A stretch of 64,000 bases of DNA from assembly GCF_027744825.2 (NCBI RefSeq), contig NC_071334.1, positions 32,581,937-32,645,936 on the forward strand. The letters run 5' to 3'. The notes beneath the pieces are model-generated. The model was not told the DNA's origin, ran no database searches, and worked only from the letters and a program-made list of their open reading frames with translations. Source of the DNA: Synchiropus splendidus (taxonomy: Eukaryota > Chordata > Actinopteri > Syngnathiformes > Callionymidae). Shown here in pieces: positions 36,477 to 53,005 of the stretch. A program made the position numbers and the translations under genes. The first letter of the stretch is position 1, and the number at the start of each line of letters is the position of its first letter.

Positions 36477-37946
36477 CACGCTCCATACTCCAGAAATTCT
36501 GATTGTTTCTATGAGACATAACACGTCAGAGTCTGACTGCTTCTTGAAAGCGACTAATGGATGAATTTAAATTATTTTTTAACTCACATATTCATTCATA
36601 GCTGGAGATATTATTATAATATATTATAACACACTGAACATGAATTGAAAGTCAAATGAGACTATGTAAGAATTAATCAGTGCTGTTTAACAATGCAGTT
36701 TAATACAGTTTTTTTGTGTTAAAATTTGCTTGAATAAGAAATGTGAAAATGTAGCAGCCCCCTTAGAATCTTTTCCACCAGCCGCCCTTCTCCTTAATCC
36801 ATGCCACTGTTGGGAAGAATTGAAGTTTGAACTATTTGAAATACAGTAAGAGGTATTCCAGCAAAAATGTTACTGAGAGATATCTTTCAAAAAATATTCC
36901 ATAGCCATTGAAGCTATTTTCATCTGTTGCAAGGCAGGCAAACTGTTATGGAAATGTCCCCCTGTTGGTACATTCAAGAGACGGCAGAAAGTGTAATTGA
37001 GTTCAATATTGTGACGCAGAAGCTACGATAGTCCCTAACAATGGCCATGCTATTGGGTGCAGTTTTCTCCCGGGTGACTCATTTACAGGCTTATATACAG
37101 ACACTCTGACACAATACCTACTTGTCTTACTCATATTCAGCTGCTCTCACAAAAAAATTACGGACATCTTGCTTTCTGTCTTCCTTTCTTCCCTGTATTC
37201 AGCAGTGGCGATGTTGCTTTGAAAGGTCTATGTGTTCTTGCATTTGGTATTTGTCAACTGGATGGTTTCCACGCAGACTGAGGACAGAGAGGATTACGCT
37301 CAGACAGGATTAATGTTGGACGCTCTCAGCAGCAACTGTGGTGGCTTTGCAGTCATGCAACGCTTTTCTAAAGGACTCCAACACAACGCAGGGTTTTAGT
37401 GTATTTCACACGAGGTCAACTCGAAGGACAAGTGGAGAATGTGAATCATTTAAAATGAGTGGAAGTTGTGCTATTGTTTCAGATGTTGTTTGAGACCCAC
37501 CTTTTGGTTTCTCAGATAAGAGCAGACTCCATCGAGACTGATGCTGTTTGTTTAGTTCTTAATGATTTGGCTGTCAAGGTTTTGTGATCGCAACATATCT
37601 CACCTGGCATAATGCGACTTTGAAAACCCACAAGATGTTCTTTAAAATGAATATTGTAGGATGATTATAAAATAATAAGGTCAGTATCCTCGTTTCACCA
37701 GGAGATTTTGCTTTAAACCGAAGAGTCAGAGCTGCTTATTTAAAGTCGACACAAAAGCTGGATGCCAAACGAATGTGTGGTTTGTGGGTTTGTGCAGCAA
37801 ACAATGTCGCCTTTCTATGCTGTTGCTTTTTTAACATCTATTTTAGTTGCCCTGATAACATTCGTAAAAAAAATATACACCACCTTTTTTGTCTTGTGAA
37901 ATAACACACCCAGTTAAACAAGTAACTTAGGCAGGTAGCTGTACGG
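36477..37946. other. Unassigned intergenic DNA
   Basis: AT-rich, with no gene or known repeat recognised. Confidence 0.5.
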
Positions 37947-37995
37947 CAGTGGTCAGGAACCTATGGCTGGCGAGCCGCATGTCTGGTCTAGTTTT
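37947..37995 (+). mobile_element. hAT-like terminal sequence (one end only)
   Basis: CAGTGGTCAGGAACC followed by TATGGCTGGCGAGCCGCATG resembles the Charlie-type hAT terminus (CAGGGGTGGGGAACC then a GGC-CGCATG block). No matching inverted end was found within several hundred bases, so this is a fragment. Confidence 0.5.
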
Positions 37996-38059
37996 GGAGT
38001 TTCGCTTTGATACAGGCTTGACTCTGGTCCATGACTGCAGTGCTGAACCACTAGATCAG

Positions 38060-38590
38060 AGTAGCAAAGAATGATTTAATTTTAACAAAGAGTTCACAAT
38101 AATCAAAACCACAAGATCGAAGAATGCAAACAGAAGGCATCACCGAACCGGGTGATGTACACAAACGAAAATAAGTCCAACCAAAAGCGCCACCGAACCG
38201 GGAGATCACAAGCAAGAAATCTGAAAAATACAAGACACGATGATCAGGAATAAAACAAGATAACAAACGTGATCGTCCAAATGAGCACGTGAGAGAACTA
38301 AACTAAAATCAGAGAGAACAGGAAACACGCGGAGATCGGAAGCAAACAAAGAAATCGAAACAACACTAAATCAGACACCAGTGAAAAACCAAGAGATCAG
38401 AAAACACCAAGAGCGAGCAAACGATGAGACGGATACGCGGAAGTCATCTACCTAGATACGAGTTGATTCGATCTGGCGCATATTGCTGGAGCCAAGGTGC
38501 TTAAGAAGGGGAGGACTGATGATCTGTAGATCAGTTCCAGCTGTGTGCCTTAATCCAAGAGTGGCGCTCCAGCAAAACAGGGAAACCGGA
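38060..38590. other. Strand-asymmetric A/purine-rich block, probable transposon piece
   Basis: The top strand is strongly A- and AG-rich (GAACA, AGAGAA, AACAAG words) with very few T runs. CACCGAACCGGG occurs twice exactly 50 bp apart (38141 and 38191). The downstream part (38490-38575: GGTGCTTAAGAAGGGGAGGA and the following bases) resembles internal or UTR sequence of common fish mobile elements, but I cannot name the family. No coding potential in the A-rich strand. Confidence 0.4.
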
Positions 38591-40090
38591 AGGAGAAGAA
38601 AACGAAAGTAATACAAAATAAAAGCGAATCATGAGAGCATTATTTACTTCTTTAAATAATGCTTTAATAATACTTCTTAAATAGCATGTACATTGGAGCA
38701 GGGTGTCGTATCTGCACTTTTTCTCCGACATTTCTCGGACTAATCCACACATTCATGGGTTTTTACAGCATCACAATTTCCGTGTTGCCTGTAAACATCA
38801 CACCTGTTTGCCCCTGCTGCTGTCCCCACCAGCTTACCTCGGAGAAGTGGCAGTAGATGGATGGATAATTCATTTTATTAAAGTTATGTGCCCCGGTGCC
38901 AAGACAGACAACCAATCCCAGTGACTAGAACCACTTAGTTATAGTTATAAATTGATTCCGATTCAAATCCATTAAATGACTATTCATTGAGTTTCCTTAC
39001 TCATGATGGAGGGAAAGACTTCAGGGAGTGATATTTGCATTTAAAGTGTCGATTGAAACTAAAATATTCTATGTGAAGAGGCCCTATAACGCTCTTCCAT
39101 GCACTACCCACCTTAGCATATACTGGAATGTGAATGTACCTCACAGAATGAGTGTTTCCACAGGTTTTAGTTTGGCTGTAAGTGAGCGGGACATGTGTTC
39201 CCCCTCTCACACGACCTACTAAGGCTCAGTGGATGGATGCTGCGTTTCAGTTACCTTTGAAGAGGGAAGTCAGAGCTGGGTCAGGAAACAAATAAGTGAC
39301 GTCCACGAAAGCTTTTGTCACGTGTGCCCTGTTTGAATATAAACAAATTCTAGATAAACTGGCTCTAGTTCACCACAAGAAACCCGCAGGGTGAAGAGGA
39401 AACACAAAATTTGGAAATTTTCTTTGAACACAACTGGAATGCCCCATGAGTTTTTCAAGACAGCATGCAAGCTCTACAAAACCCTTGCTGTGCAGCTCAC
39501 GTTTCACAAACATGACCCGCAACTTTGCAGGCTCTGCAGAGGACCACTCGTGCTCTTCGTGGAGCTTTACTGTCAATTCACCCAGGATCTTTTATGTCTG
39601 TTGCAACCTGAGAATCTGCATGGCACTGGAGCTAAAACACTTTTTGGATTGTATGAAACTGTGAACTGCATGTTCTCCTCTAAAAGTATGCGGACCAACA
39701 TAGGAAATGAGGGAGGAAGAGAACATCTCTACAGAAACACAACACTCCTCAAATCACTGCCATGTCATGTTTTTTTTTTAATGCAGCAACTAGCAACACT
39801 TTATTTGAGCAGCTTTAAATACTTAAGTGACATTTTTGGTCATACGAAACCAGAATGCAGTCACAGGAACACAACATTTTTAAAATGATATTGTGATGTG
39901 AAGCTGCTCTTACATTTTGTGAGATTTTATCAGTCGAAAAAAACAAAAAAAAACAAGAAAAAACAAAGAAAAAAATGCACAGGATGCCCTCATTGGAGAT
40001 TGTAGAAAGACATTTGGCATCTCAACCTTATACTGTCTACTAATAGTAGTGGCTTATTCAGAATAATTGGGTATAACTACGGTTGCTGAG
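38591..40090. other. Unassigned intergenic DNA
   Basis: A 165-codon open frame at 39391-39888 has no domain or repeat similarity I recognise and is probably chance. A-rich low complexity at 39938-39975. Nothing else seen. Confidence 0.45.
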
Positions 40091-40520
40091 ACGTGCAAAA
40101 CACATTTTGAAACTTTTGAAACACATTTACAAACACTTGGAATAAATTAACTTATAGCGAAACATGTTTACAATATTTCAAACCAATTTACAAACTTCCT
40201 TAGTAAACTAATTTTTCCAAGTTTTGTCAATGTGTTTTCAGAGTTTGTAAACTTGTTTCCAGTGCATGCTAATTATCCGAAGAATCGCACGGAACATGAG
40301 GGAACCAAATTTCAGGCATAATCCAGAAGTGGTTGCTGGAATGTTCGACTTGTACCAATCGGGGGGGGGGGAGTTGACTAAATGCAGAAAGATGTTAAAA
40401 CAAGTTTATAAACTCTGAAAACACCTTTACAAACTCAGAAAACACATTTACAAACTTGGAAATACACTTGCAAGGAAGTTTGTGAATTTGTTTGAAGTGT
40501 TGTGAATGTGTTTTGCTGTC
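40091..40520. mobile_element. Foldback element, about 430 bp
   Basis: The outer left arm begins GACGTGCAAAACACATTTTG and the right end TGTGAATGTGTTTTGCTGTC is its imperfect reverse complement. An inner pair also matches: GTGTTTTCAGAGTTTGTAAA near 40230 with AAACAAGTTTATAAACTCTG near 40400. The repeated word ACACATTTACAAAC occurs throughout both arms. The centre holds unique DNA including an 11-base G run (40361-40371). It is a palindromic non-autonomous DNA element; superfamily unassigned. Confidence 0.75.
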
Positions 40521-43500
40521 TGTACTATAATGCAGTGATCTGTAATGAGAGAATGGAGACGCAGGAGGGAAGTGGACATGTTGGGCAAAGAATGTCAGAA
40601 ATGGCTACAACAAGCAAAAGGATGTGAATGAAACTGTATCACTTTAATAAGGTATGACTACTTTACTTCCCAAAGTAAACAGATTTCAACTTTAAAAATA
40701 TTGTCATCAATGGGTGTAAGATGTTTATATATTTCATGCCACAGTGTGATTGATTTGAATGCATTCGAACTAGACATGTTGTTACCTGCAAAGCTGTTCA
40801 GCTCCCGTGATGAATGCAAAGTGAGGATCACGTGGTTCACTTGAGTGAACACTTCTGGTCCCCGGTTGCTAACAACATGTAATGCTTTACAGAGAACTCT
40901 TGAGTGGTACACTGCCTCAATCGCACAAAAAGCCTCTTGAGCGGAAGAAAAACAGGTGGAAGAAAATGTGTATGATTCCAGATGTTTGTGACCAGCATTA
41001 CACATTACGACGAGTATTATATAAACAATATTTCTCCAAATAGCATTTTGAGGTCCTTTAACTCATGAAGGGAGCCCCACTGTGAGTCCAGTGACTAAAG
41101 CAGAAACAGAAGTCCTTGGCTTAGACAGAAAGTGTAGCCGATGTTATGCTTAATGGCAGTAGTTATATTTGTGGCCTCAACTGAACCTCTGAGTTGTATT
41201 GATTAAATAGAATTTTAGTGAAAAGAGGATTAATACCACACACTTTGATTAAAATACATTGTGCAGTAAATGTCTGTGACTGAAAAAAATCTAAATTACA
41301 GTCGACGTTTGCGCTCTCTCAAGAATAAACCAGGTAAAGTGCAGCTATTAAAAAGAGTTTATTGTTCTCATAAACTCTGAACTGATGAACCAGAGAGAGA
41401 ATATTAGAGCTACAACAGAATCACTAGCCGCTTTTGTATCGTAAGATTGAATCAGATCTCGGAATGATTCGCAGAAAATATTACTTTCTGCTCACAGAGT
41501 ATATTAGAGGGCTTTGGCTGACGCCACCGCCACACAATAAGATCGCAGAGACACACACTGAGAAGATGAGTCGCGAGTCAGACGATTCATAAATGTCCAA
41601 ATTATATCAATGTATAATTGACAGAGCTAAAGAATGCAACTCAGTTATATATGGAGCGGGCATGAAAAACACGACTGACTCTGAGACCCATCTCCAACTG
41701 TGTTATTTCTGGCACTCTACATCCCAAGCCTGTGTGATATGCTATATCACTGGTTACTCTTTTTATTCACAATATTACTGAACAGCTCCGGTCACACGCA
41801 TACTAACATTGCCCACCTTCACCCCTCAGACTCCGTCCTTGTGAGGTGCTCCATAGCAAAACGTCGAGCGCACGCCGTCACCCTGGAAACTACTCACACA
41901 ACATCATAGTAAAAAAAAGATGAACACTTATTTTATTATTAACTTGCATGTATATTGTTCAATTCTTTATTTTATGTGTGTCATTTGCATGCAAGTAATG
42001 CAAAGTGCAATACTTTTTGCAAATAAAGCAAATTTTGTTAAAATCCTGACAGCCTACAGCTTTTTTAAATTTTTTTTTTCAATGGTCCTTATTTCCCATC
42101 ATGTTGCTCCATGACCATAAATGAACACTTTTTTTTAATGTGCAACAAAATCAGGCATTTTTGGCCAGCACAATTGAAAATATCTGTTTGCCTCCATTGC
42201 TTTAAACTCCGTCATATGAGTTACACTTTGATGGCTAATGTTACAGTGTCAGTATACTTAATACTGAAATGTTCAATTCAGATAAAAAGCAATGTATTGC
42301 TTTGAACTGTGTCTAGAGAACTTGAAAGAGTATGTTCCTGTTTTTGCACTTTCAGCAATGTGTCAGTGTTGGTAGTATTTAAATAAAATGCACAATACAC
42401 TATATTTGAGATTCGCTATGTTTAACTCTAAACATTTGTAGCTGCATGTGCACGATTAAAGAAGTTATGCAAATATTAATCTTAGTGACAGAAATTGAAT
42501 CAATGTCCAGCTCTGCTTTTGCCACATATACTGGCGACTTCCCAGGGTTGTGTTGGGAGCCTCACACCCGACACCTTAAGTCCTATTTTGGAGTGATGGC
42601 AGGAAATGTTCCTCCGCCCAAAAAAGTCTCTTACCAGTTTATCTTTTCCAACAAACCTGCAAGAAGAAAAGCAGCTTATCAACAAAACCACTACTTCATA
42701 ATGAAAAATGCACCAATCGCGGCGGCCTATAAGCAAAGCACTCGCAGTTGGGTTTAAACAAAAACCTATTTTTCAAGAGATTAACTTTAATCACTGGGTC
42801 ACAAACATGTAGATTTTTCTGTTCTGTTGAAGGGCATGCGGTTTACGCCGTATTTGAGTTCATTCATCTTGGCTGCAGAAATCCAGTCATCTGTAATACT
42901 GAAGTCAATCTGTCGCTGAAGAGCATTCAGTTAAAGGGAGCCTATTGTGCATTTTGATTTCTTCAGTAATCAAATATGACACACACAGCTTAATATTTTT
43001 TTAAAAACTTTGTAATTTTCAAAGTCATAGTCGAGCTACAAAGCTCATGAATCCATTCCAGTGTCTACTGATCACAAATGTCAGTATCTAAATCATTTCC
43101 ATGAAGCAGCTTAAAGGAAAAACACTTTGCATTATTTGATGCTTGAGCCAAAGGTGAATGAGTGCAAAGATTGTTTTTTATTCATTTCGTTTTTGCCTGA
43201 CTTATTCTACCATGTTGCAGACAAAATTCAAATTGTCTGCTCTCATACACATCCATCAGTTTCTCTTCATGCCGATTACACGGCCGAGCACTGTGCTTTG
43301 AAAACAGCCCATTACTGACCTCCATTTGCAACACTGAAAGCCACCGATGTTTTAATATTCCACACATGTGTTGGGTGACTGCTCTTATTAACAATGAAGC
43401 CTACAGGGCTTTGCTGGTATTCCTGCTAAAGTCCTCTATCACCTGTAGCGAGAGAGAGGCGGAGTGTGGGTGGCGTGAGACAAACGCCGGCGTCGACTGA

Positions 43501-44560
43501 CCCGCTGTGAAACCCCAGCGGTCATCATCTCAGGAAGAGCATCACAGCAGCAGTCAGACATCTGATGCCGCACCTGATTGGAGAGAGTGTCTTAATATAA
43601 AAGTAAGTGATACAATCTATTCATTGCTAGGACCTTGTGCCCTTTTCCATTATCATGCTCCGCAGGCTGGACTGCAGGGGGCTCAGCGTTGTAATTAAAT
43701 CCAGGGATACGAAAAAAAAAAAAAAAAAAGCCGTGAATTCAAGGACTGTTGTGAGATAGTGCTGCAACAACTTGTTTCACTGGCAGTTGATCTCTCTTTC
43801 CAAAACCTGTCCACTTAAATGAAAACGCAGGGGGTTAGGGGAAGTATATTAATATTTGAGATGATTTTGAGGGATTAATTCTACATGAGGATTTTGGGAT
43901 TTTCTTCCGATTCCCAGTTTCCCTGACTGGTAGTGAATGAGCAGCGCAGCTCTTATCCTGGCCAGTGGCCATCTGCACCACACGGAAGTCCAGGTGGAAC
44001 ATTGTGCTCTTCACACAGAAAAGCCACACTCATTTTAAGGATGTTGGAAACTTAACTGAACGCTGTTTTGGGGTGTGCAGGTTTTTCATTTGTGTGCTTC
44101 TCTGTTTTGTATCTGGGTGAACACCTCTGCCACCACAGTAAAACACCGAACAGACTAGCAAATGAGGATAATTTATTAATGCATTTTTGAGCAGGGCACT
44201 TAACAAAAATCTTTAAAATGAATAAGAATTAGCTTTTGCGTGTTCCACTTTCTTGACACTCATTTCCTCGCACCTGCATTATCTCTGTTCTTCTTCCGTC
44301 CGTCTCCATTTTAATTACTGGAGGCTAACTTTCCCATGAATCCTCTGTGGTTAGAGTCAAAATACAAAACTGGACCCTTTCACCGCTCACTTCCTCCTTC
44401 ATCTGCTTTGTACAAAGTCCTTCCAATCTCTCATTATGCTCACTGGGACTAAGTGTTAAACCTGCTTGGATGCTCAGTTATGGAGCTCTGTTATGAGGTG
44501 GGTTTAAGGTCCTGCGCCTAAGGTAGGAGCAGCAGCTCTTACCAAGTGATCTTGGGACTC
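40521..44560. other. Unassigned intergenic DNA
   Basis: No gene recognised. Features noted: a CpG-richer patch around 43440-43510 and an 18-base A run at 43712-43729. Reading frames are short. Confidence 0.45.
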
Positions 44561-44561
44561 A

Positions 44562-45423
44562 GTGAGGGTAATTTCCGTTCTTGCATTAGGACATTTCTAC
44601 TCCCCCACTAGAGTGGAGAGAGAGGGTTCTGTTGCTGTACAGGCCATGGCGCCACTTTCTCACTGGCCTCTGCTATCCACTGGCATGGGATCGGGTCATT
44701 TCATACGTGGAGATTGGCCACATGAGGCGAGGCTGCCTCCCTGGGAGAGCAGTATTCTAGATCTGTTTGAGGCTGCTAATTGTAACCTGCCTCACTTAGT
44801 CAGCGTCCTTGAGCTCTGCATTATACCGACGGCTGAGGCTTTCAATAGGCCTCTCCAGTATCACTGGTATCGGCTCCTTGATCATATAGAATCTCTCGCT
44901 GGCCAGCTGACCATTGCTGAAAGAGATGCTAGGTTTATTTCCCAGTTGCACCCATTTGTGATGAATTTGTTATCACATTTCATATTTCATTCATTTCTAC
45001 TGCACATTCCCAAATGGGTGTGGCAGAGGACTAGAGCCTATAACAGCTACTTTGGGCAAGAGACGGGGAACAGGTTGCCCAACCTCTGCCTGTCACACTC
45101 TGACCTACGGACAAGTATGTTTTAGGTGTGATCCATTTAATCAGTGCCGAGCTATCGCCAGGAGCCCGATTGCTCCCCCTAGGGCCTGCGGCCACAATAT
45201 TCCGGCCTGGCACAGGTGCCTCCGACACCTACTTCCTCATGTTGAACGGCGTCATGGCACCAGACCTGGAAAGAACGGAAAGAACTGCGGTTGCCCTAAA
45301 CTGAAAGTGGCAGGACTAACCACCAGCCCTTATGAGTGCGATGTTTATAACCTCTGCCTTCGAAAAGAAAAGAAAAGCCTGTTAGATATTCTGGTATGCA
45401 GCATTTGGTCAAATCCAAATTAA
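44562..45423 (+). pseudogene. Coding-like relic in two overlapping frames, unidentified
   Basis: The first frame (44562-45125) reads 187 codons with protein-like composition, including WESSILDLFEAANCNLPHLV and YHWYRLLDHIESLAGQLT. It ends at a stop inside a second frame (from about 45052), which continues with Cys/His-rich sequence CFRCDPFNQCRA, PRACGHNIPAWHRC, GKNCGCPKLKV to a stop at 45421-45423. The overlap suggests one original ORF broken by a frameshift near 45055-45120, with a zinc-knuckle-like Cys/His C-terminal region. I do not recognise the family; a transposable-element protein is the likeliest origin. Composition by chance cannot be excluded. Confidence 0.3.
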
Positions 45424-46742
45424 TGCTTTTATTTTAACAACTGAAGGTCTTAACGCATGAATTGCTTAAAGTGCATTAATAGTTGATTATGTTAGCATGT
45501 ATGATAGATGAAATAGAGGTGCGACTCCCACTCCACATTGTAGGAAATGTAGAAACATAAGAATGGATATCCTCAGACCACAGAGGCAGAGCATAACAGA
45601 TTTGGAAAGAAGCGTGTTGTGGCACCCGCTGGGAAAAAGGCTTCCCAGACGACATCACAAAACACAATCTCTTACAGAGTCCTGGGAGGTAACAGTTGCG
45701 GACGACAAGATTATACACCCAGAGACAAGTGAAACTAATGTCCTGGGTGTCAGGCAGATTGAAGGATCCATGACTATAGACAGAGTTTGTCACCAAGCAG
45801 AAATAAGTAGTTTTTATCGAAGGAAGTGAGCAGAGAAGACATTGAATGAAGCAACCTATGTATTGTCAGTTGTTGAACTGAAGGACAACACAACAATAGA
45901 AACAAGAAACAAGCCTTGCGAACAGAAGTGCACACTGAAGCCTCCTACACAGCTCACAGCACAGCGGGGCATTTCATACCAGCACACAGTGCAAAACTGC
46001 AAAAACGTGATGCTAAGAAACATGTCTGCTGCTGCCATTGGTATTTGAAAAATGTCGTCGTCCTGCTGCGACGCAAAGTCGGCCACCAAGCTTATCCTGT
46101 CGAAACTCCTGATGCCTACGTTGTCCATGTCAGGGATCTCAGGCATGGTGCCCTCCCACTGAGCTGTGGCTCCCAGTGGCTTTTAATGGAGATGGAAAGA
46201 GAAGCTGTACTAAAAATATATGGACGTTTTTCAACAATTCATATCAGCTCTCTCGCTCTCTCTCACTCACTCTGTCTCTGCAACAACTCAATAGGTACCT
46301 TGTTACAAAGCTAAGTCGCTTCTGTGAGCTAGTCTTTTCAATCAGCTTTTGTTAGCTGTAGCTATGGTGTTTAGTGTGTCACATTGACCCTGATGTGCTG
46401 TCCATTACATATACAAAATAATTGATTGATCATTTATAACCTGTTGCCTTCCACTATTATTTTATAATGGCGTCACCACCAGAAGCAATGTCGGCACTGT
46501 CCTGTATACGGCAGTTCTCGCCATGCAGATTCTCCGTAGCAAGGTTAAAATGTATACATTCACGCATTCTGAAGACAAACGCCAAAAGGGAAGGTGATTA
46601 ATAATAAATAAATAGTAAAACAGAACCAAGGAAACTTTCACAAGGTCTGCCTTTGGTTTGTCAGCTGAGAACAACAGAAACTGGACTTAACCCTAACCCT
46701 CATCTGATGAGGACAGAACAATTGAGAGGGAAGACGAGTGAT
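45424..46742. other. Unassigned intergenic DNA
   Basis: Several medium-length open frames (45563-45829, 45916-46314) exist but no domain is recognisable. They may be further remnants of the relic at 44562. A CCCTAACCCT word near 46689 is too short to be telomeric. Confidence 0.4.
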
Positions 46743-47252
46743 GGCCCATTTATGCCCAATGTTATGTAAGTATCCGGAGCCTTCTGTCCACGCTTTGTGT
46801 TCATATCGTCCGTATTTCTGCACATTTCCAGCTTGCGGATACAGACCAAATGGAGCAGTACCACCAGAAACCATGGGGGCAGTGTTGCTGTTACTACGAT
46901 ACATTAGAGCTATGATATGTAGCGAAGAAGACAAAATGATGGCAGAAATTCTCTGTCCTCCCGTCGCGATATATTTAACGGCCTCCCCAACCACTGCCTC
47001 CTACAATGCTGCTTCTGTTTCGTCTTTTGTGCAAGAGCTACTGTACATTATCAATACTATTTCCACAGTCGACATGGTAGTTTTGGAGTTAACCGTTACC
47101 ATAAACTTTTGGCTCTGAGCTGCTCCACCTAGTGGATATATTGGTGAGCAGCAATACCAACGTCAAGAACACATGGAAAGAAGTGATCAGTGATGGTAAC
47201 ATTGTTTGAAATGGATGAGTACAATTTTACATAAAGGGAGCATAAATGTGCC
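46743..47252 (+). mobile_element. PIF/Harbinger-like non-autonomous element, copy 1
   Basis: Direct-repeat partner of 56924-57413. Shared blocks in order: CCATTTATGC near the left end, CGGACC-like words, AAATGGAGCAGTACCACCAG, ACCATGGGGGCAGTGTTGCT, GCAGAAATTCTCTGTCCTCC, TCTGTTTCGTCTTTTGTGCA, CCTAGTGGATATATTGGTGA, GCAGCAATACCAAC, and CACAATTTT-like words near the right end. The left end GGCCCATTTATGCCCAATGT and the reverse complement of the right end, GGCACATTTATGCTCCCTTT, match as terminal inverted repeats. No intact transposase is present. Assignment to PIF/Harbinger rests on the terminal sequence and is tentative. Confidence 0.7.
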
Positions 47253-47304
47253 TTAAGGAGGCAGAGGGGGTAAAGGAAGAGTAGAATCATTGATGTGGCT
47301 ATCG

Positions 47305-47543
47305 TAGTGATGGGTAAATGAGGTTTCATGATACAGTATTAAAGAGTTGATGGGGTTTCGTGAAACAGTGTCCTGATTTTCAGAGGACACCAGGTGTCAC
47401 TGTCTGCTGTAAAATGTCTGCACACAATTCATTCAATGAAACCTCACATCATTTCCAGTGCCATCTAGTGGCCTCTGAAAATGAGGACTCTGTTTCATCA
47501 TCCGTGCTATAGTGTTTCATGATACCTCATCTACCCGTCACTA
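47305..47543. mobile_element. Compact hAT-like MITE, 239 bp
   Basis: Starts TAGTGATGGGTAAATGAGG and ends with ATGATACCTCATCTACCCGTCACTA-type sequence, its near-perfect reverse complement. Inner parts also pair (GAAACAGTGTCCTGATTTTC with the reverse complement of GAAAATGAGGACTCTGTTTC), so most of the element folds on itself. The centre includes a CCATCTAGTGGCC word. Resembles common fish hAT-derived MITEs; exact flanking 8-bp duplications were not evident. Confidence 0.75.
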
Positions 47544-51473
<3,930 letters not shown>

Positions 51474-52879
51474 GAAGGATGCTGGCAGAGTATTATCTGT
51501 TGTTTGTATCCCACATGAGAGTCTAGAAACCAGTCATCATAAGCAACAGTGATCGCCGTCCATTATTACACATGAAACACAACGAGCGAAGCAGAAAATT
51601 GAAGTGGAGAGCCGACGTGTACTGTGACGGCTCATTTCCTTATTCCCCATCTCTGCATTCATTCTAATTATGGCCCGGTTGTCCTGTGCTCCGCATCCGA
51701 GAGCAGGTTTGTGTGTCGGGGTTTCTGTCAGAGCTGCCGCTCCATGATGAAGTAGCAGGGGGAGGCAATATTCCTCACCGCCAGAGATAGACTTCACACA
51801 CACCTGGAGGCCTATTTATCAGCCCGGGGGAACATGTTCAGAGCGGCACACAAACAAAAATGGGGGTGTAAATATTTCATGTGCATTTGCTTCATGTGCT
51901 TGATCACACAGTCGATTACTCACCGTCGGGCAAGGTTGATGCGCTCATATTCAACCACATCACCTTTAAAAACCTTGAGTTGTCAGCAAACACCTTTGGC
52001 GTGCAACAGCTGGGAAAAAAGTTCATGCTGTGTCTGTCTGCGGTTGGTTGAGATTTGGCCATAAACATGATTTTAGTCACATTTCACAACTACTAAAATA
52101 CCAGTAGTACTAGAAATTATTCATACTAAGAACAGTAATAACAATTTGCATAGCACATTCTAATACTGTAAAGAAATGCTTGCGTTCTTTTGTCGACTTT
52201 GGAAGTGAAGTTTTTAATTTACCCAGCTTTCTAAAGAGTGTGCACGCGTTTTTGTGTGTGTTTACCTTGACCATCTTTTGACCACCGTATTTAATGGTCC
52301 ACTGCTTCTCTTTCCTGGCTAATCTGAATTTGTGTCCTGGGCTATAAATGTCTTCCATCAGCAGATTTGTGAATTTAATATTCCTGGATGTCTGCATTGG
52401 CTGCATCACGTATTAAGCTTATTCTTATGTGATGCATTTTTTCCCCCTTCAAGGTTACTATTGGCCATTTATGAAATTGATTCCTAACTTGATAAACTCG
52501 GGCAGACAGAACTGTTTTTCCTGAGCATTCCTCAGAACACTGCACTTCTGTTATCTGTTGTATGAAATGCATTTCTCAATTTGACCTCATGCCAACAGTC
52601 ATGCTGCTCTTTCACTCTCTTGACAAGACAATGGTTCACCCAGCACTGCAATTTGGCTTGAACAGCGCCTCTGTTATCACGTCAAGTCGTCGCCACATAT
52701 CAATGTCGACAACGCATGACAATATCACCTGACTACATTCTGCAACATTTTTGTACTGAGTCGTGATTCAGGGAGTTCATCTGGAGGTTGCCCACAGAAC
52801 GTAATTTATAAGTGATGACACCATTCCATTTCTTCATCTTAAATTGAAGCTACTTTTTCCATGTTTCAGCTCTTGTTTA
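51474..52879. other. Unassigned DNA, partly of conserved-element character
   Basis: The part 51590-52040 has mixed composition with CATTCTAATTATGG (homeodomain-type site) and CCTATTTATC, and lacks repeats. It could be a conserved noncoding element. No coding exon is recognised. Confidence 0.3.
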
Positions 52880-53005
52880 GGGCGACGCAGTGGCCTGGTG
52901 TTTCATGCTGCAGCCTGGCAGCAGGCAGATCCCTGATTCGATTGCAACGTGAAATAACAGCCAGGATGGAGACAAACCTTTTCTGTGAGGAGTTTATTTG
53001 TTCTA
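52880..53005 (+). mobile_element. Degenerate tRNA-like SINE/fish dispersed repeat
   Basis: GGCGACGCAGTGG..TGCAGCCTGGCAGCA, then a diverged B-box-like GATTCGATTGCAAC, then TTTTCTGTGAGGAGTTTATT. This follows the layout of the abundant fish repeat 'ggcacggtggcgcagtggt ... ggttcgaatcc ... ctttctgtgtggagtttgcatgttctc'. The copy is old and truncated at the 3' side. Confidence 0.6.

Noticed and set aside
39391..39888. 165-codon plus-strand frame
   Set aside because: No domain, low-complexity end, no repeat partner; consistent with chance in this long noncoding stretch.
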